A stretch of DNA of 24,718 nucleotides from DASZVN01 sp035547055 (GTDB lineage Bacteria > Pseudomonadota > Alphaproteobacteria > Rhizobiales > Methylopilaceae): positions 1 to 24,718 of the forward strand of contig DASZVN010000034.1 in the NCBI GenBank assembly GCA_035547055.1, written 5' to 3'. Each line of letters begins with the position of its first letter. Position 1 is the stretch's first letter. Positions 1 through 7,870 of this stretch are shown here, piece by piece. The position numbers and the translations under genes were made by a program. A model generated the notes under the pieces. The model saw nothing but the letters and a program-made list of their open reading frames with translations, made no database searches and was not told the origin of the DNA.

Positions 1-15
1 CCTCCAGCGTCGCAA

Positions 16-73
16 CCCTTCACCCGGTCGGCCACTGCCGCGGCCGACTCGACCTCTTCCTTCGGGAGAGGTG
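16..73 (+). repeat. Palindromic repeat, family 1, copy A (forward)
   Basis: The element begins CACCCGGTCGGCC and ends with GACCTCTTCC then GGGAGAGGTG, giving two short hairpins: GGCC..GGCC and CCTCTTCC..GGGAGAGG. It is a diverged copy of the element at 16305-16365. It lies downstream of zwf and faces copy B in inverted orientation. Such CCCTCACCCGG...GGGGAGAGG elements are common in intergenic DNA of alphaproteobacteria. A role in transcript ending or mRNA stability is inference. Confidence 0.7.
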
Positions 74-90
74 TGGACGACGCGCTCCCC

Positions 91-152
91 TTCACTTCTC
101 CCCGGCGGGGAGAGGTCGAGTCGCCTGCGCAGCAGGCGACCGGGTGAGGGGG
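91..152 (-). repeat. Palindromic repeat, family 1, copy B (reverse)
   Basis: This is the reverse-oriented partner of copy A. On the plus strand it reads TTCTCCCCGGCGGGGAGAGG, then GTCGCCTGCGCAGCAGGCGAC, then CGGGTGAGGGG. Both hairpins are almost perfect: CTCCCC..GGGGAG, and GTCGCCTGC..GCAGGCGAC. It ends 34 bases from the zwf stop, so it is within reach to act as the 3' end structure of the pentose phosphate operon mRNA. No T-tract is present. Confidence 0.75.
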
Positions 153-186
153 ACAGGCGACGGATCGCTCCGGCATCGGCCTCTCC

Positions 187-1719
187 TTAGCGCGAGAGCG
201 AGCGCCAGCGGCGGCCGTCGCGGGCGAGAAGCGCGGCGGCCTCCTCCGGCCCTTCGCTGCCGGCGGCGTAGGTGGCGAGGCCCTTGCCGCCCGCCGCTTT
301 CCACGCGTCGAGAAAAGGCTGCACCGCGCGCCAGCCGGCCTCGACGCCGTCGGCGCGCTGGAACAGGAGGGCGTCGCCGATCATGCAGTCGTAGATCAGG
401 GTCTCGTAGCCGGTCGAGGGCGCCGCATCGAAATAATCCCGGTAGTTGAACTTCATCTCGACGCCCTCGAGCGCCATCGCCGGCCCCGGCACCTTGGCGT
501 TGAACTGCAGCGCGATCGTCTCCTCGGGCTGGATGCCGATGGTGAGGAAGTTCTGCGCCAGCCGGTCGATCTCGGTGGCGCGGAACATCGCGAACGGCGC
601 CTCCTTGAACTTGATCGCGACCTCGGTGCGCCGCCGCGCCATCGCCTTGCCGGTGCGGAGGTAGAACGGCACCCCGGCCCAGCGCCAATTCTCGATCTGG
701 AGCTTCAGCGCGACGAACGTCTCGGTGACGCTGTCGGGCGCGACGTCCGGTGCCTCACGATAGGGCACGACTGCGGAGCCGTTGACCTGACCGCCGAGAT
801 ATTGCGCGCGGACCGAATCCTTCAGCGCCTCGGCGGGATCGAGAAGCTGGATGGCTTCGAGGATCTCGGCCTTCTCCGAGCGCACCGGCCCGGCGTCGAA
901 GCGCGCCGGCGGCTCCATCGCGACGAGGGAGAGAAGCTGGAACAGATGGTTCGGCACCATGTCGCGGAGCGCGCCGGCGGCATCGTAGAAGCGGCCGCGG
1001 CGCTCGACGTTCACGGTCTCCGCGACGGTGATCTGGACGTGGTCGATGTGGTCGCGGTTCCAGATCGGCTCGAACAGGCCGTTGGCGAAGCGCAGGATCA
1101 GGATGTTCTGCACCGTCTCCTTGCCGAGATAATGGTCGATCCGGAAGATCTGGTCCTCCTTGAGGAGGCGGAGCAGCGCGGCGTTGAGCTTCTTCGCGGA
1201 TTCGAGATCGGTGCCGAACGGCTTCTCGACGATGACATGGCGCCAGGCGTTGCCGTCTTCCTTCGTGAGGCCCGCCTTGGCGATGTTGCGGCAGGTGTCG
1301 AGGAAGATCGACGGCGGCACCGCAAGATAGAACAGGCGGTTGCCGGCGGTCTTGCTCGAGTCCTCAAGCTGCTCCAGCCGCTGGCGGAGCGTGGCGTAGT
1401 CGTCCGGATTGTTGGCCTCGCCGCGGACGTAGCAGGTGCAGGCGAGCAGGCGGTCGACCACCTTGGGGTCGACCTTGGCGGTCGCGAACTCCTTCAGCCC
1501 GTCCTTGAGGCGGTCGCGGAACTGGTCGTCCGTCATCTCCTGGCGCGAGAAGCCCACCAGGCAGAAGCGCTCGGGCAAGAGATCGGCCGCTGCGAGATTG
1601 TAGAGCGCCGGCACCAGCAGGCGGCGGGTGAGATCGCCCGAGGCGCCGAAGATGACGAAGGAGCACGGCTCCGGCCGCCGCGGCTTCGGCGGCGGGGCGG
1701 TCTCGCCGTCGCCCGCCAT
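187..1719 (-). CDS. zwf: Glucose-6-phosphate 1-dehydrogenase
   Basis: Cytosolic enzyme that oxidises glucose 6-phosphate to 6-phosphogluconolactone, the entry step of the oxidative pentose phosphate (and Entner-Doudoroff) route. The 510 residues match the usual family length. Visible motifs are the nucleotide-binding GASGDL (25-30), EKPFG (165-169), the substrate-binding RIDHYLGKE (193-201) and DMVPNH (253-258), whose His258 matches the catalytic histidine of the family. The ATG at 1719 is chosen because AAGGAG lies 8 bases upstream and the frame before it belongs to no G6PDH sequence. The start codon shares one base with the gnd stop (TGATG), so translation is probably coupled. It is the last gene of the tkt > tal-pgi > gnd > zwf operon. 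A proline-rich 18-residue N-terminal tail precedes the conserved fold. Confidence 0.96.
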   Translation of the reverse strand: MAGDGETAPPPKPRRPEPCSFVIFGASGDLTRRLLVPALYNLAAADLLPERFCLVGFSRQEMTDDQFRDRLKDGLKEFATAKVDPKVVDRLLACTCYVRGEANNPDDYATLRQRLEQLEDSSKTAGNRLFYLAVPPSIFLDTCRNIAKAGLTKEDGNAWRHVIVEKPFGTDLESAKKLNAALLRLLKEDQIFRIDHYLGKETVQNILILRFANGLFEPIWNRDHIDHVQITVAETVNVERRGRFYDAAGALRDMVPNHLFQLLSLVAMEPPARFDAGPVRSEKAEILEAIQLLDPAEALKDSVRAQYLGGQVNGSAVVPYREAPDVAPDSVTETFVALKLQIENWRWAGVPFYLRTGKAMARRRTEVAIKFKEAPFAMFRATEIDRLAQNFLTIGIQPEETIALQFNAKVPGPAMALEGVEMKFNYRDYFDAAPSTGYETLIYDCMIGDALLFQRADGVEAGWRAVQPFLDAWKAAGGKGLATYAAGSEGPEEAAALLARDGRRWRSLSR

Positions 1720-2702
1720 CACGGGCGCTCCTTCGGCTCGACGTGGCCGCCGAAGCCGTGGCGCATCGCCGACAGCAGCTTCTCGCCGAAGGTGTGCTCC
1801 TCGCGCGAGCGGAAGCGGGCGTAGAGCGCGGCGGATAGCACATCGGCCGGCACCGCCTCCTCGATCGCCGCCATCAGCGTCCAGCGGCCCTCGCCGGAAT
1901 CCTCGACATAGCCGGAATAGCCGGCGAGCTTGGGATCGCCCGCCAGCGCCGCCGCCGACAGGTCGAGCAGCCAGGACGAAATCACGCTGCCGCGCCGCCA
2001 CACCTCGGCGACGTCCGGGAGGTTGATGTCGAAGCGCTCGCCCGCGGGCCGGCCGTCGCCGGCCGCGGCCTGGAGAATGTCGAAGCCCTCGGCATAGGCC
2101 TGCATCAGGCCGTACTCGATGCCGTTGTGGACCATCTTGACGAAGTGCCCGGCGCCGTTCGGCCCGGCATGGATGTAGCCCCTCTCGGCGCGGGGATCGC
2201 GGCCCTCGCGGCCGGGCGTGCGCGGCACCTCGCCGAGGCCCGGCGCCAGCGTCGCGAAGATCGGGTCGAGCCGATCGACGACCTCCTTGTCGCCGCCGAT
2301 CATCATGCAGTAGCCGCGCTCCAGGCCCCACACGCCGCCCGAGGTGCCGACGTCGACATAGTGGATGCCCTTCTCGCGGAGCTTGCCGGCCCGCCGGATG
2401 TCGTCGCGCCAGAAGCTGTTGCCGCCGTCGATCACGACGTCGCCCGCTTCGAGCAGGCCGCCGAGCGCGGTCACGGTGTCGTCGGTGATCTCGCCCGCCG
2501 GCAGCATCACCCAGACGGCGCGCGGCTTGTCGAGCTTCGCGACGAGGTCCTTCAGCGAGCCGGTACCGGTCGAGCCTTCCTTGGCGAGCTCGGCGACGGC
2601 GGTCGGGTTCTGGTCGAACACCACCGTCTTGTGGCCGTCCTTCATGAGGCGGCGCACGATGTTGCCGCCCATCCGGCCGAGCCCGATCATCGCAAGCTGC
2701 AT
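1719..2702 (-). CDS. gnd: 6-phosphogluconate dehydrogenase (decarboxylating), short form
   Basis: Oxidative decarboxylation of 6-phosphogluconate to ribulose 5-phosphate. With 327 residues it belongs to the short (about 300-330 aa) class, not the about 470-aa NADP enzyme of E. coli. Seen: the Rossmann motif GLGRMG (7-12), the substrate motif DGGNS (92-96), GTSGG (119-123), and KMVHNGIEYG (189-198) with catalytic Lys189 and Glu196. The second beta strand ends in VVFDQNP (Asp30) where NADP enzymes carry an Asn-Arg-Thr motif, so NAD+ preference is likely (inference). The ATG at 2702 has GAAGAAGGGG about 7 bases upstream. It lies 52 bases after tal-pgi and overlaps zwf by one base. The gene symbol follows function; some authors call this class gndA or YqeC. 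Confidence 0.93.
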   Translation of the reverse strand: MQLAMIGLGRMGGNIVRRLMKDGHKTVVFDQNPTAVAELAKEGSTGTGSLKDLVAKLDKPRAVWVMLPAGEITDDTVTALGGLLEAGDVVIDGGNSFWRDDIRRAGKLREKGIHYVDVGTSGGVWGLERGYCMMIGGDKEVVDRLDPIFATLAPGLGEVPRTPGREGRDPRAERGYIHAGPNGAGHFVKMVHNGIEYGLMQAYAEGFDILQAAAGDGRPAGERFDINLPDVAEVWRRGSVISSWLLDLSAAALAGDPKLAGYSGYVEDSGEGRWTLMAAIEEAVPADVLSAALYARFRSREEHTFGEKLLSAMRHGFGGHVEPKERP

Positions 2703-2754
2703 CGCATGCCCCTTCTTCAATCCGTCGAAACACGCGGCGCGCCGGCCGGAATGC

Positions 2755-5592
2755 TCACGCCAGCGCGCGCTCGACGGCGCCTTGCAGGGCGTTGAGGCCG
2801 CTCTGGACGTCGCCCTTGAGATGGATGCGGAGGGCGCGGCGGCCGCGCTCGGCGAGCACCGCGAGGTCGCCCTCGGCCTGCGCCGCCTCGACGATGCCGA
2901 AGCTCGCCTTGTAGCCCGGAATGGGGAGATCCGGCGACGGTTCGCTCGTGACCTGGAGGAAGACGCCGCTGTCCGGCCCGCCTTTATAGGCCTGCCCGGT
3001 CGAATGCAGGAAACGCGGGCCGAAGCCGCAGCATGTCGCGACCTTGCGCTCGTCGCGGATTGCCATGCGGATGCGGTGGAGGATCTCGGCGTTCTCGCCG
3101 TTGCGGGCGACATAGGCGAGGATCGCGACGTAGTCGCCGGCCTCGACGCGGCCGAGCTGGGCCTTGAGCCAGCCGTCGACCGAACCGTCGGCGCCGGCCT
3201 TGCGCAGGGCCTCGGCGTTCTTCGGGTCGGCGAACACCGCAAGCGCGTTGCTGGTCGCGACCGGCGTCGTCTCGGGCAGCTTGCCGGTCCGCTCGAACTC
3301 GGCCGTCAGCTCGCGGGTCTTGACCTTGCTCGCCTCGACGTCGGGCTGGTCGAACGGGTCGATCCCGATCTCGGCGCCGGCGACCGCGGTCGCGATCTCC
3401 CAGCGGAAGAATTCCTGGCCGATCGCCTCGGGGCCGGACAGAACGATGCGCACCACCGGATGCCCGGCCTTCTCCAGCGCCGCCAGCGCGCCGTCCTCGC
3501 GGTCGCCCTCCATGCGGAGGTGGATGAACAGGCGATCCTTGCCATAGACCCGGGGCGGGCCCAGCGGCTCGCCGTCGACCGGGATCAGGCCCTTGCCGTT
3601 CTTGCCGGTCGACTCGGCAAGAAGTTGCTCGGCCCAGGCGCCGAACCAGCGCGCCTTGCCCGCGCCGACGATGGTGACCTTGTCGCGCCCGGCCTTGGCC
3701 GCCGCCGCCATGGCAAGGCCGAGCTGCACGCCCGGATTCGCGCCCGGCGGCACGTCGCCGCCGCAGGCGATCGCCATGGTACGGGCGCTCTCTAGCAGGC
3801 GGCGAAGATCGATGCCCGCCGCGGCCGCCGGCACCAGGCCGAACGGCGAGAGCACCGAATAGCGCCCGCCGATCGCGGGATCGCCGAGGAAGACGCGGCG
3901 GAAGCCCTCCGATTTCGCCAGCTTCTCCAGCGACGAGCCGGGATCGGTGACGGCGACGAAGCGGCTCGCCGCCTTGTCGGCGCCGATCGTCGCCGCCACG
4001 CGGTCGAAGAAATAGTCCTTCAGGATGTTCGGCTCGGTCGTGCTGCCGGACTTGCTGGAGACGATGAAGAGCGTCTTCGCCAGATCGACCGCCGCCTCGG
4101 CCGCGCGGATCTGGGCCGGGTCGGTCGAGTCGACGATGCGGAGGATCGGAAAGCCGGAGGCGTTGCCGAAGGTCAGCGCAAGCACCTCGGGGCCGAGGCT
4201 CGATCCGCCCATGCCGAGGAGGAGCGCGTCGGTGAAGCCTTCCTTCTTCACCTCCTGGGCGAAGGCCTCGTAGTCGGCGAGCTTGGCGATGCCGTCCTCG
4301 ATCGCGTCGAGCCAGCCGAGCCACTTGTCCTCGCCGTGGTTGGTCCAGACCGTGGCGTCGCGCTGCCACAGCCGCCGGATCAGGGCGCCGGAGCGCCAGC
4401 GCTCGGCCGCCTCGTCGGCCGCCGGCTGGCACGGGCCGAGCGCCAGCGCCTGCCGGTTCAGCCGCTCGCCGAGAAAGGCGGCGCGCTTGCCGGCGACGGC
4501 GCCGAGGAGCTGGTCGAACGCATCGGCGAACAGCTTGACGCCGTCCTGGGTGAGCTTGTCGGTGATGGCGTCGAGCGAGAGGCCGGCCTTGGCGAAATCG
4601 GCCAGCACCTTCTCGGCCTCGGCGACGCCCTGGGTCAGCGTCTCCTTTGGCGTGCCGTGGTCGCGAAAGGCTTCCAGCGTCGCCGGCGGCACGGTGTTGA
4701 CGGTGTTGCGGCCGATCAGCTCGTCGACATAGAGCGTGTCGCTGTACGCCTTGTTCTTGGTGCCGGTCGAGGCCCAGAGCAGGCGTTGCGCGCGCGCGCC
4801 TTTGGCCGCGAGCGCCTCCCAGCGCGGGCCGGAGAAGCGCCTGAGGTAGAGCTGGTACGCCAGCTTGGCGTTGGCGATCGCGACCTTGCCCTTGAGCGCG
4901 GCGAGGCGGGCCTTCTCGCCGGCGTCGTTCGCCTGTTCGATCTTCTCGTCGAGGCGCTTGTCGGCCTCGGTGTCGATGCGGCTGACGAAGAAGCTCGCGA
5001 CGCTTGACACCTTGTGCACATCGCCGCCCGCCGCGGCGAAGGCCTCGAGCCCGGACAGATAGGCCTCGACAACCTCGGCGTAGACCGACTGCGCGAACAG
5101 CAGCGTGATGTTGACGTTGATGCCCTCGCTCGTGAGCGTGCGGATCGCCGGCAGGCCGGCCGGCGTCGCCGGCACCTTGATCATCACGTCGGGCCGGTCG
5201 ATCTCCTGCCACAGCCGCCGCGCTTCGGCGACGGTGCCCGCGGTGTCGTTCGCGAGATAGGGCGAGACCTCCATGCTGACGAAGCCGTCGGCACCGCCGA
5301 GCGCGTCGTTGACCGGGCGCAGCACGTCGGCCGCGGCCTGGATGTCGGCGACCGCGAGGCGCTCGTAGAGCCGCGAGAGCGGCACGTCGCCGGCCTTGAG
5401 CGAGGCCTTGATGCCGTCGTCGTATTCGTCGCCGTGGCCGATCGCCTTCTCGAAGATCGAGGGGTTCGAGGTGACGCCGCGCACGCCGTCGTCGACCAGC
5501 GCCTTCAGCTCGCCCTTGGCGATGAAGCCGCGCGCGAGAAAGTCGAGCCAGACCGCCTGGCCGAGATCGGCGAGGGCCTTCAGCGCGTCCAT
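2755..5592 (-). CDS. tal-pgi: Bifunctional transaldolase / glucose-6-phosphate isomerase
   Basis: One 945-residue chain carries two enzymes. Residues 1 to about 365 are a transaldolase (sedoheptulose 7-P + glyceraldehyde 3-P to erythrose 4-P + fructose 6-P): GVTSNPSIFEKAI (39-51) and VMIKVPAT (136-143) with Schiff-base Lys139. Residues about 390-945 are phosphoglucose isomerase: LLGMGGSSLGPEV (458-470), the sugar-phosphate loop SKSGSTTEP (513-521) and IGGRYSVLSPFG (574-585). This is the known PRK09533-type fusion, so it is not a sequencing artefact; the frame is open throughout and both halves keep their key motifs. The start at 5592 lies 13 bases inside the end of tkt, which indicates translational coupling. 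The fusion links fructose 6-P made by transaldolase directly with glucose 6-P used by Zwf, allowing a cyclic pentose phosphate pathway. Confidence 0.95.
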   Translation of the reverse strand: MDALKALADLGQAVWLDFLARGFIAKGELKALVDDGVRGVTSNPSIFEKAIGHGDEYDDGIKASLKAGDVPLSRLYERLAVADIQAAADVLRPVNDALGGADGFVSMEVSPYLANDTAGTVAEARRLWQEIDRPDVMIKVPATPAGLPAIRTLTSEGINVNITLLFAQSVYAEVVEAYLSGLEAFAAAGGDVHKVSSVASFFVSRIDTEADKRLDEKIEQANDAGEKARLAALKGKVAIANAKLAYQLYLRRFSGPRWEALAAKGARAQRLLWASTGTKNKAYSDTLYVDELIGRNTVNTVPPATLEAFRDHGTPKETLTQGVAEAEKVLADFAKAGLSLDAITDKLTQDGVKLFADAFDQLLGAVAGKRAAFLGERLNRQALALGPCQPAADEAAERWRSGALIRRLWQRDATVWTNHGEDKWLGWLDAIEDGIAKLADYEAFAQEVKKEGFTDALLLGMGGSSLGPEVLALTFGNASGFPILRIVDSTDPAQIRAAEAAVDLAKTLFIVSSKSGSTTEPNILKDYFFDRVAATIGADKAASRFVAVTDPGSSLEKLAKSEGFRRVFLGDPAIGGRYSVLSPFGLVPAAAAGIDLRRLLESARTMAIACGGDVPPGANPGVQLGLAMAAAAKAGRDKVTIVGAGKARWFGAWAEQLLAESTGKNGKGLIPVDGEPLGPPRVYGKDRLFIHLRMEGDREDGALAALEKAGHPVVRIVLSGPEAIGQEFFRWEIATAVAGAEIGIDPFDQPDVEASKVKTRELTAEFERTGKLPETTPVATSNALAVFADPKNAEALRKAGADGSVDGWLKAQLGRVEAGDYVAILAYVARNGENAEILHRIRMAIRDERKVATCCGFGPRFLHSTGQAYKGGPDSGVFLQVTSEPSPDLPIPGYKASFGIVEAAQAEGDLAVLAERGRRALRIHLKGDVQSGLNALQGAVERALA

Positions 5593-7661
5593 GAGCCACC
5601 ACTGCCGTTGATGTCGAGCTGCGAGCGGGCCGCCTTCAGCACCGCCTCGGTCGTGAAGCCGAACTTGGTGAGGAGGTCCTTGAGCGGCGCCGAGGCGCCA
5701 AAGCTGTGCATGGCGAGGATGGCGCCATCAGCCCCCACATAACGGTCCCAGCCGATCGCCGCGGCCTGCTCGACGGCGACGCGGGCGCGGCACTCCGGCG
5801 GCAGCACGCTCTCGCGATAGGCGCGGTCCTGGCGCTCGAACAGCTCGAAGGACGGCATCGAGACCACGCGGGCATGGACGCCCTCGCCCGTCAGCGCCTC
5901 GTAGGCCTCGACGCATAGCCGGACTTCGCTGCCAGTGCCGATCAGGATGACCTCGGGCCGGCTGCCGTCCGGCGGATCGGCGAGCACGTAGGCGCCGCGG
6001 GCGAGGCCGGACGCCGCGGCGTAGCGGCTGCGGTCGAAGGTCGGCAGCGCCTGGCGGCTCAGCACCAGCGCGGCCGGCGTGTGGGTCTGCGCGAGGATGA
6101 CCCGGTAGGCCTCGGTCACCTCGTTGGCGTCGGCCGGGCGCAGCGTGATGAGGTTCGGGATCGCCCGGAGGCCGGCGAGCTGCTCGACCGGCTGGTGGGT
6201 CGGCCCATCCTCGCCGACGCCGATCGAATCGTGGGTGAAGACGTGGAACAGCGGCAGCTCCATCAGCGCCGCGAGCCGGATCGGCGGCTTCATGTAGTCG
6301 CTGAAGATCAGGAAGGTCGCGCCATAGGGGCGCAGGCCCGACAGCGCGAGGCCGTTGACCGCGGCGCCCATGCCGTGCTCGCGGACGCCGAAATGGAAGT
6401 TGCGCCCGCCGGGAACGCCCGGCGCCAGCGAGGGCGCCCCGTCGATCAGGGTCTTGGTCGAGGGCGCGAGGTCGGCCGAGCCACCGACCAGCCACGGCAG
6501 CGTCGGCGCGATCGCGTTCAGCACCTTGCCCGAGGCCTCGCGCGTCGCCATGCCCTTGGCGTCGGCGGGAAAGACCGGGAGCGCGGCGTCCCAGTCCTTC
6601 GGCACCCGGCGCGCGAGGATCATCTCGATCTCGGCGGCCTCGGCGGGATAGCGCTTGCCGTACTCCGCGAAAACTCTGGTCCACTCGTCATGGAGGCGGG
6701 GACCGCGCGTGCCGATGCCGTCGCGGAACTTCTGATAGACGCCGTCCGGCACCAGGAACTGCGCGTCCGGCTCGGGCCAGCCGTAGAATTCCTTGGCGAG
6801 CTTCACCTCCTCGACGCCGAGCGCGTCCGAATGCGCCTTCGAGGTGTTCTGCTTGTGGGGCGCACCGTAGCCGATAATGCTGTCGACGACGATCAGGGTC
6901 GGCCGGTCGTTCGTCGCGCGGAACTCCTCCAGCGCGGCGGCGAAGGCGGCGCAATCGTTGGCGTCCTTGACGTGCTGGACGGCCCAGCCATACGCCGCGA
7001 AGCGCTCGGCGACATTGTCCGCGAAAGCCAGGCTGGTATGGCCTTCGATCGTGACGGTATTGTTATCGTAGATCCAGCAGAGGTTCGGCAGCCTGAGATA
7101 GCCCGCGAGCGAGGCGGCCTCGCTCGCGACGCCTTCCATCATGTCGCCATCGGAGCAGATGGCGTAGACATCGTAGTCGAAGAGGGTCAGACCGGGGCGG
7201 TTGTAGCGCTCGCCGAGCCAGCGGCTCGCGATCGCCATGCCGACCGAGTTGCCGCAGCCCTGGCCGAGCGGGCCGGTCGTGGTCTCGACCCCGGTGGTGA
7301 GGCCGTATTCCGGATGGCCCGGCGTCACGCTGCCGATCTGGCGGAACTGCCTGATGTCGTCGAGGCTGACGGCGGGCTCGTTCGAGAGCCGCCCGCCCTC
7401 GACCCGGCGCACGCCCGAGAGATGGAGGAGCGCATAGAGCAGCATCGAGGCATGGCCGGCCGACAGCACGAAGCGGTCGCGGTTCGGCCAGACCGGGTCG
7501 GCAGGATCGTAGCGCAGCGCCTGCTGCCACAGCGTATAGGCGACGGGGGCGAGGCCCATCGGCGCGCCGGCATGGCCGGAATTCGCCTTCTGGACCGCGT
7601 CCATCGCGAGGGTGCGGATGGTGTCGATGCAGAGGTCGTCGATCGCAAGCGGCTTGTTCAT
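5580..7661 (-). CDS. tkt: Transketolase
   Basis: Thiamine-diphosphate enzyme that moves two-carbon units between ketose and aldose phosphates in the non-oxidative pentose phosphate pathway. The 693 residues fit bacterial transketolases of about 660-700. Seen: NSGHAGAPMG (27-36, His30), SAGHASML (67-74, His70), GPLGQG (130-135), the ThDP/Mg motif SDGDMMEG (170-177) with DNN (199-201), GAPHK (266-270), KAHSDALG (275-282), and catalytic Glu428 in REHGMG. It is the first gene of a four-gene operon and overlaps tal-pgi by 13 bases. The ATG at 7661 begins the conserved N-terminus, though no strong ribosome site precedes it. Upstream is the divergent PPK2 gene. No cbb genes lie nearby, so a central metabolic role is more likely than a Calvin-cycle one. 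Confidence 0.96.
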   Translation of the reverse strand: MNKPLAIDDLCIDTIRTLAMDAVQKANSGHAGAPMGLAPVAYTLWQQALRYDPADPVWPNRDRFVLSAGHASMLLYALLHLSGVRRVEGGRLSNEPAVSLDDIRQFRQIGSVTPGHPEYGLTTGVETTTGPLGQGCGNSVGMAIASRWLGERYNRPGLTLFDYDVYAICSDGDMMEGVASEAASLAGYLRLPNLCWIYDNNTVTIEGHTSLAFADNVAERFAAYGWAVQHVKDANDCAAFAAALEEFRATNDRPTLIVVDSIIGYGAPHKQNTSKAHSDALGVEEVKLAKEFYGWPEPDAQFLVPDGVYQKFRDGIGTRGPRLHDEWTRVFAEYGKRYPAEAAEIEMILARRVPKDWDAALPVFPADAKGMATREASGKVLNAIAPTLPWLVGGSADLAPSTKTLIDGAPSLAPGVPGGRNFHFGVREHGMGAAVNGLALSGLRPYGATFLIFSDYMKPPIRLAALMELPLFHVFTHDSIGVGEDGPTHQPVEQLAGLRAIPNLITLRPADANEVTEAYRVILAQTHTPAALVLSRQALPTFDRSRYAAASGLARGAYVLADPPDGSRPEVILIGTGSEVRLCVEAYEALTGEGVHARVVSMPSFELFERQDRAYRESVLPPECRARVAVEQAAAIGWDRYVGADGAILAMHSFGASAPLKDLLTKFGFTTEAVLKAARSQLDINGSGGSWTR

Positions 7662-7870
7662 GTCGGGCGTGACGGTCCGGTGAGGGGGGACGGCAGGCGA
7701 TGCGCGCGCGGCATCCGCCCGTGGGGCCGGCTGCCTGTGGACTGAACGTCCGCCCGTTGCTTGCGTTCCCGGGTGGCGCCGCTGCGCCCGGCGGGCTTAG
7801 CATGCCCGGCGGGGGAAGGCACCTGTCGGGCCGGCATCGCTCGCCCGTCATCAGCGAATGGTGAGTCTCG
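7662..7870. promoter_or_regulatory. Divergent tkt / ppk2 promoter region
   Basis: These 209 bases separate two divergently transcribed units and so must hold promoters for the pentose phosphate operon and for ppk2 (inference from layout). I see no convincing -35/-10 pair and no clear operator. A GGTGAG ribosome site lies before the ppk2 ATG. The stretch 7678-7700 resembles the edge of repeat copy B (GGTGAGGGGGG, then GGCAGGCGA) and may be a decayed copy. Confidence 0.45.

Noticed and set aside
187..2733. An 848-codon frame that would give zwf a 338-residue N-terminal extension.
   Set aside because: The extension is a wrong-frame reading of gnd. The G6PDH fold starts at the ATG at 1719, which has a good ribosome site.
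7678..7700. GGTGAGGGGGG...GGCAGGCGA resembling the edge of family 1 repeat copy B.
   Set aside because: Only about 20 bases match loosely and no hairpin partner is present. It is noted as a possible relic, not called.
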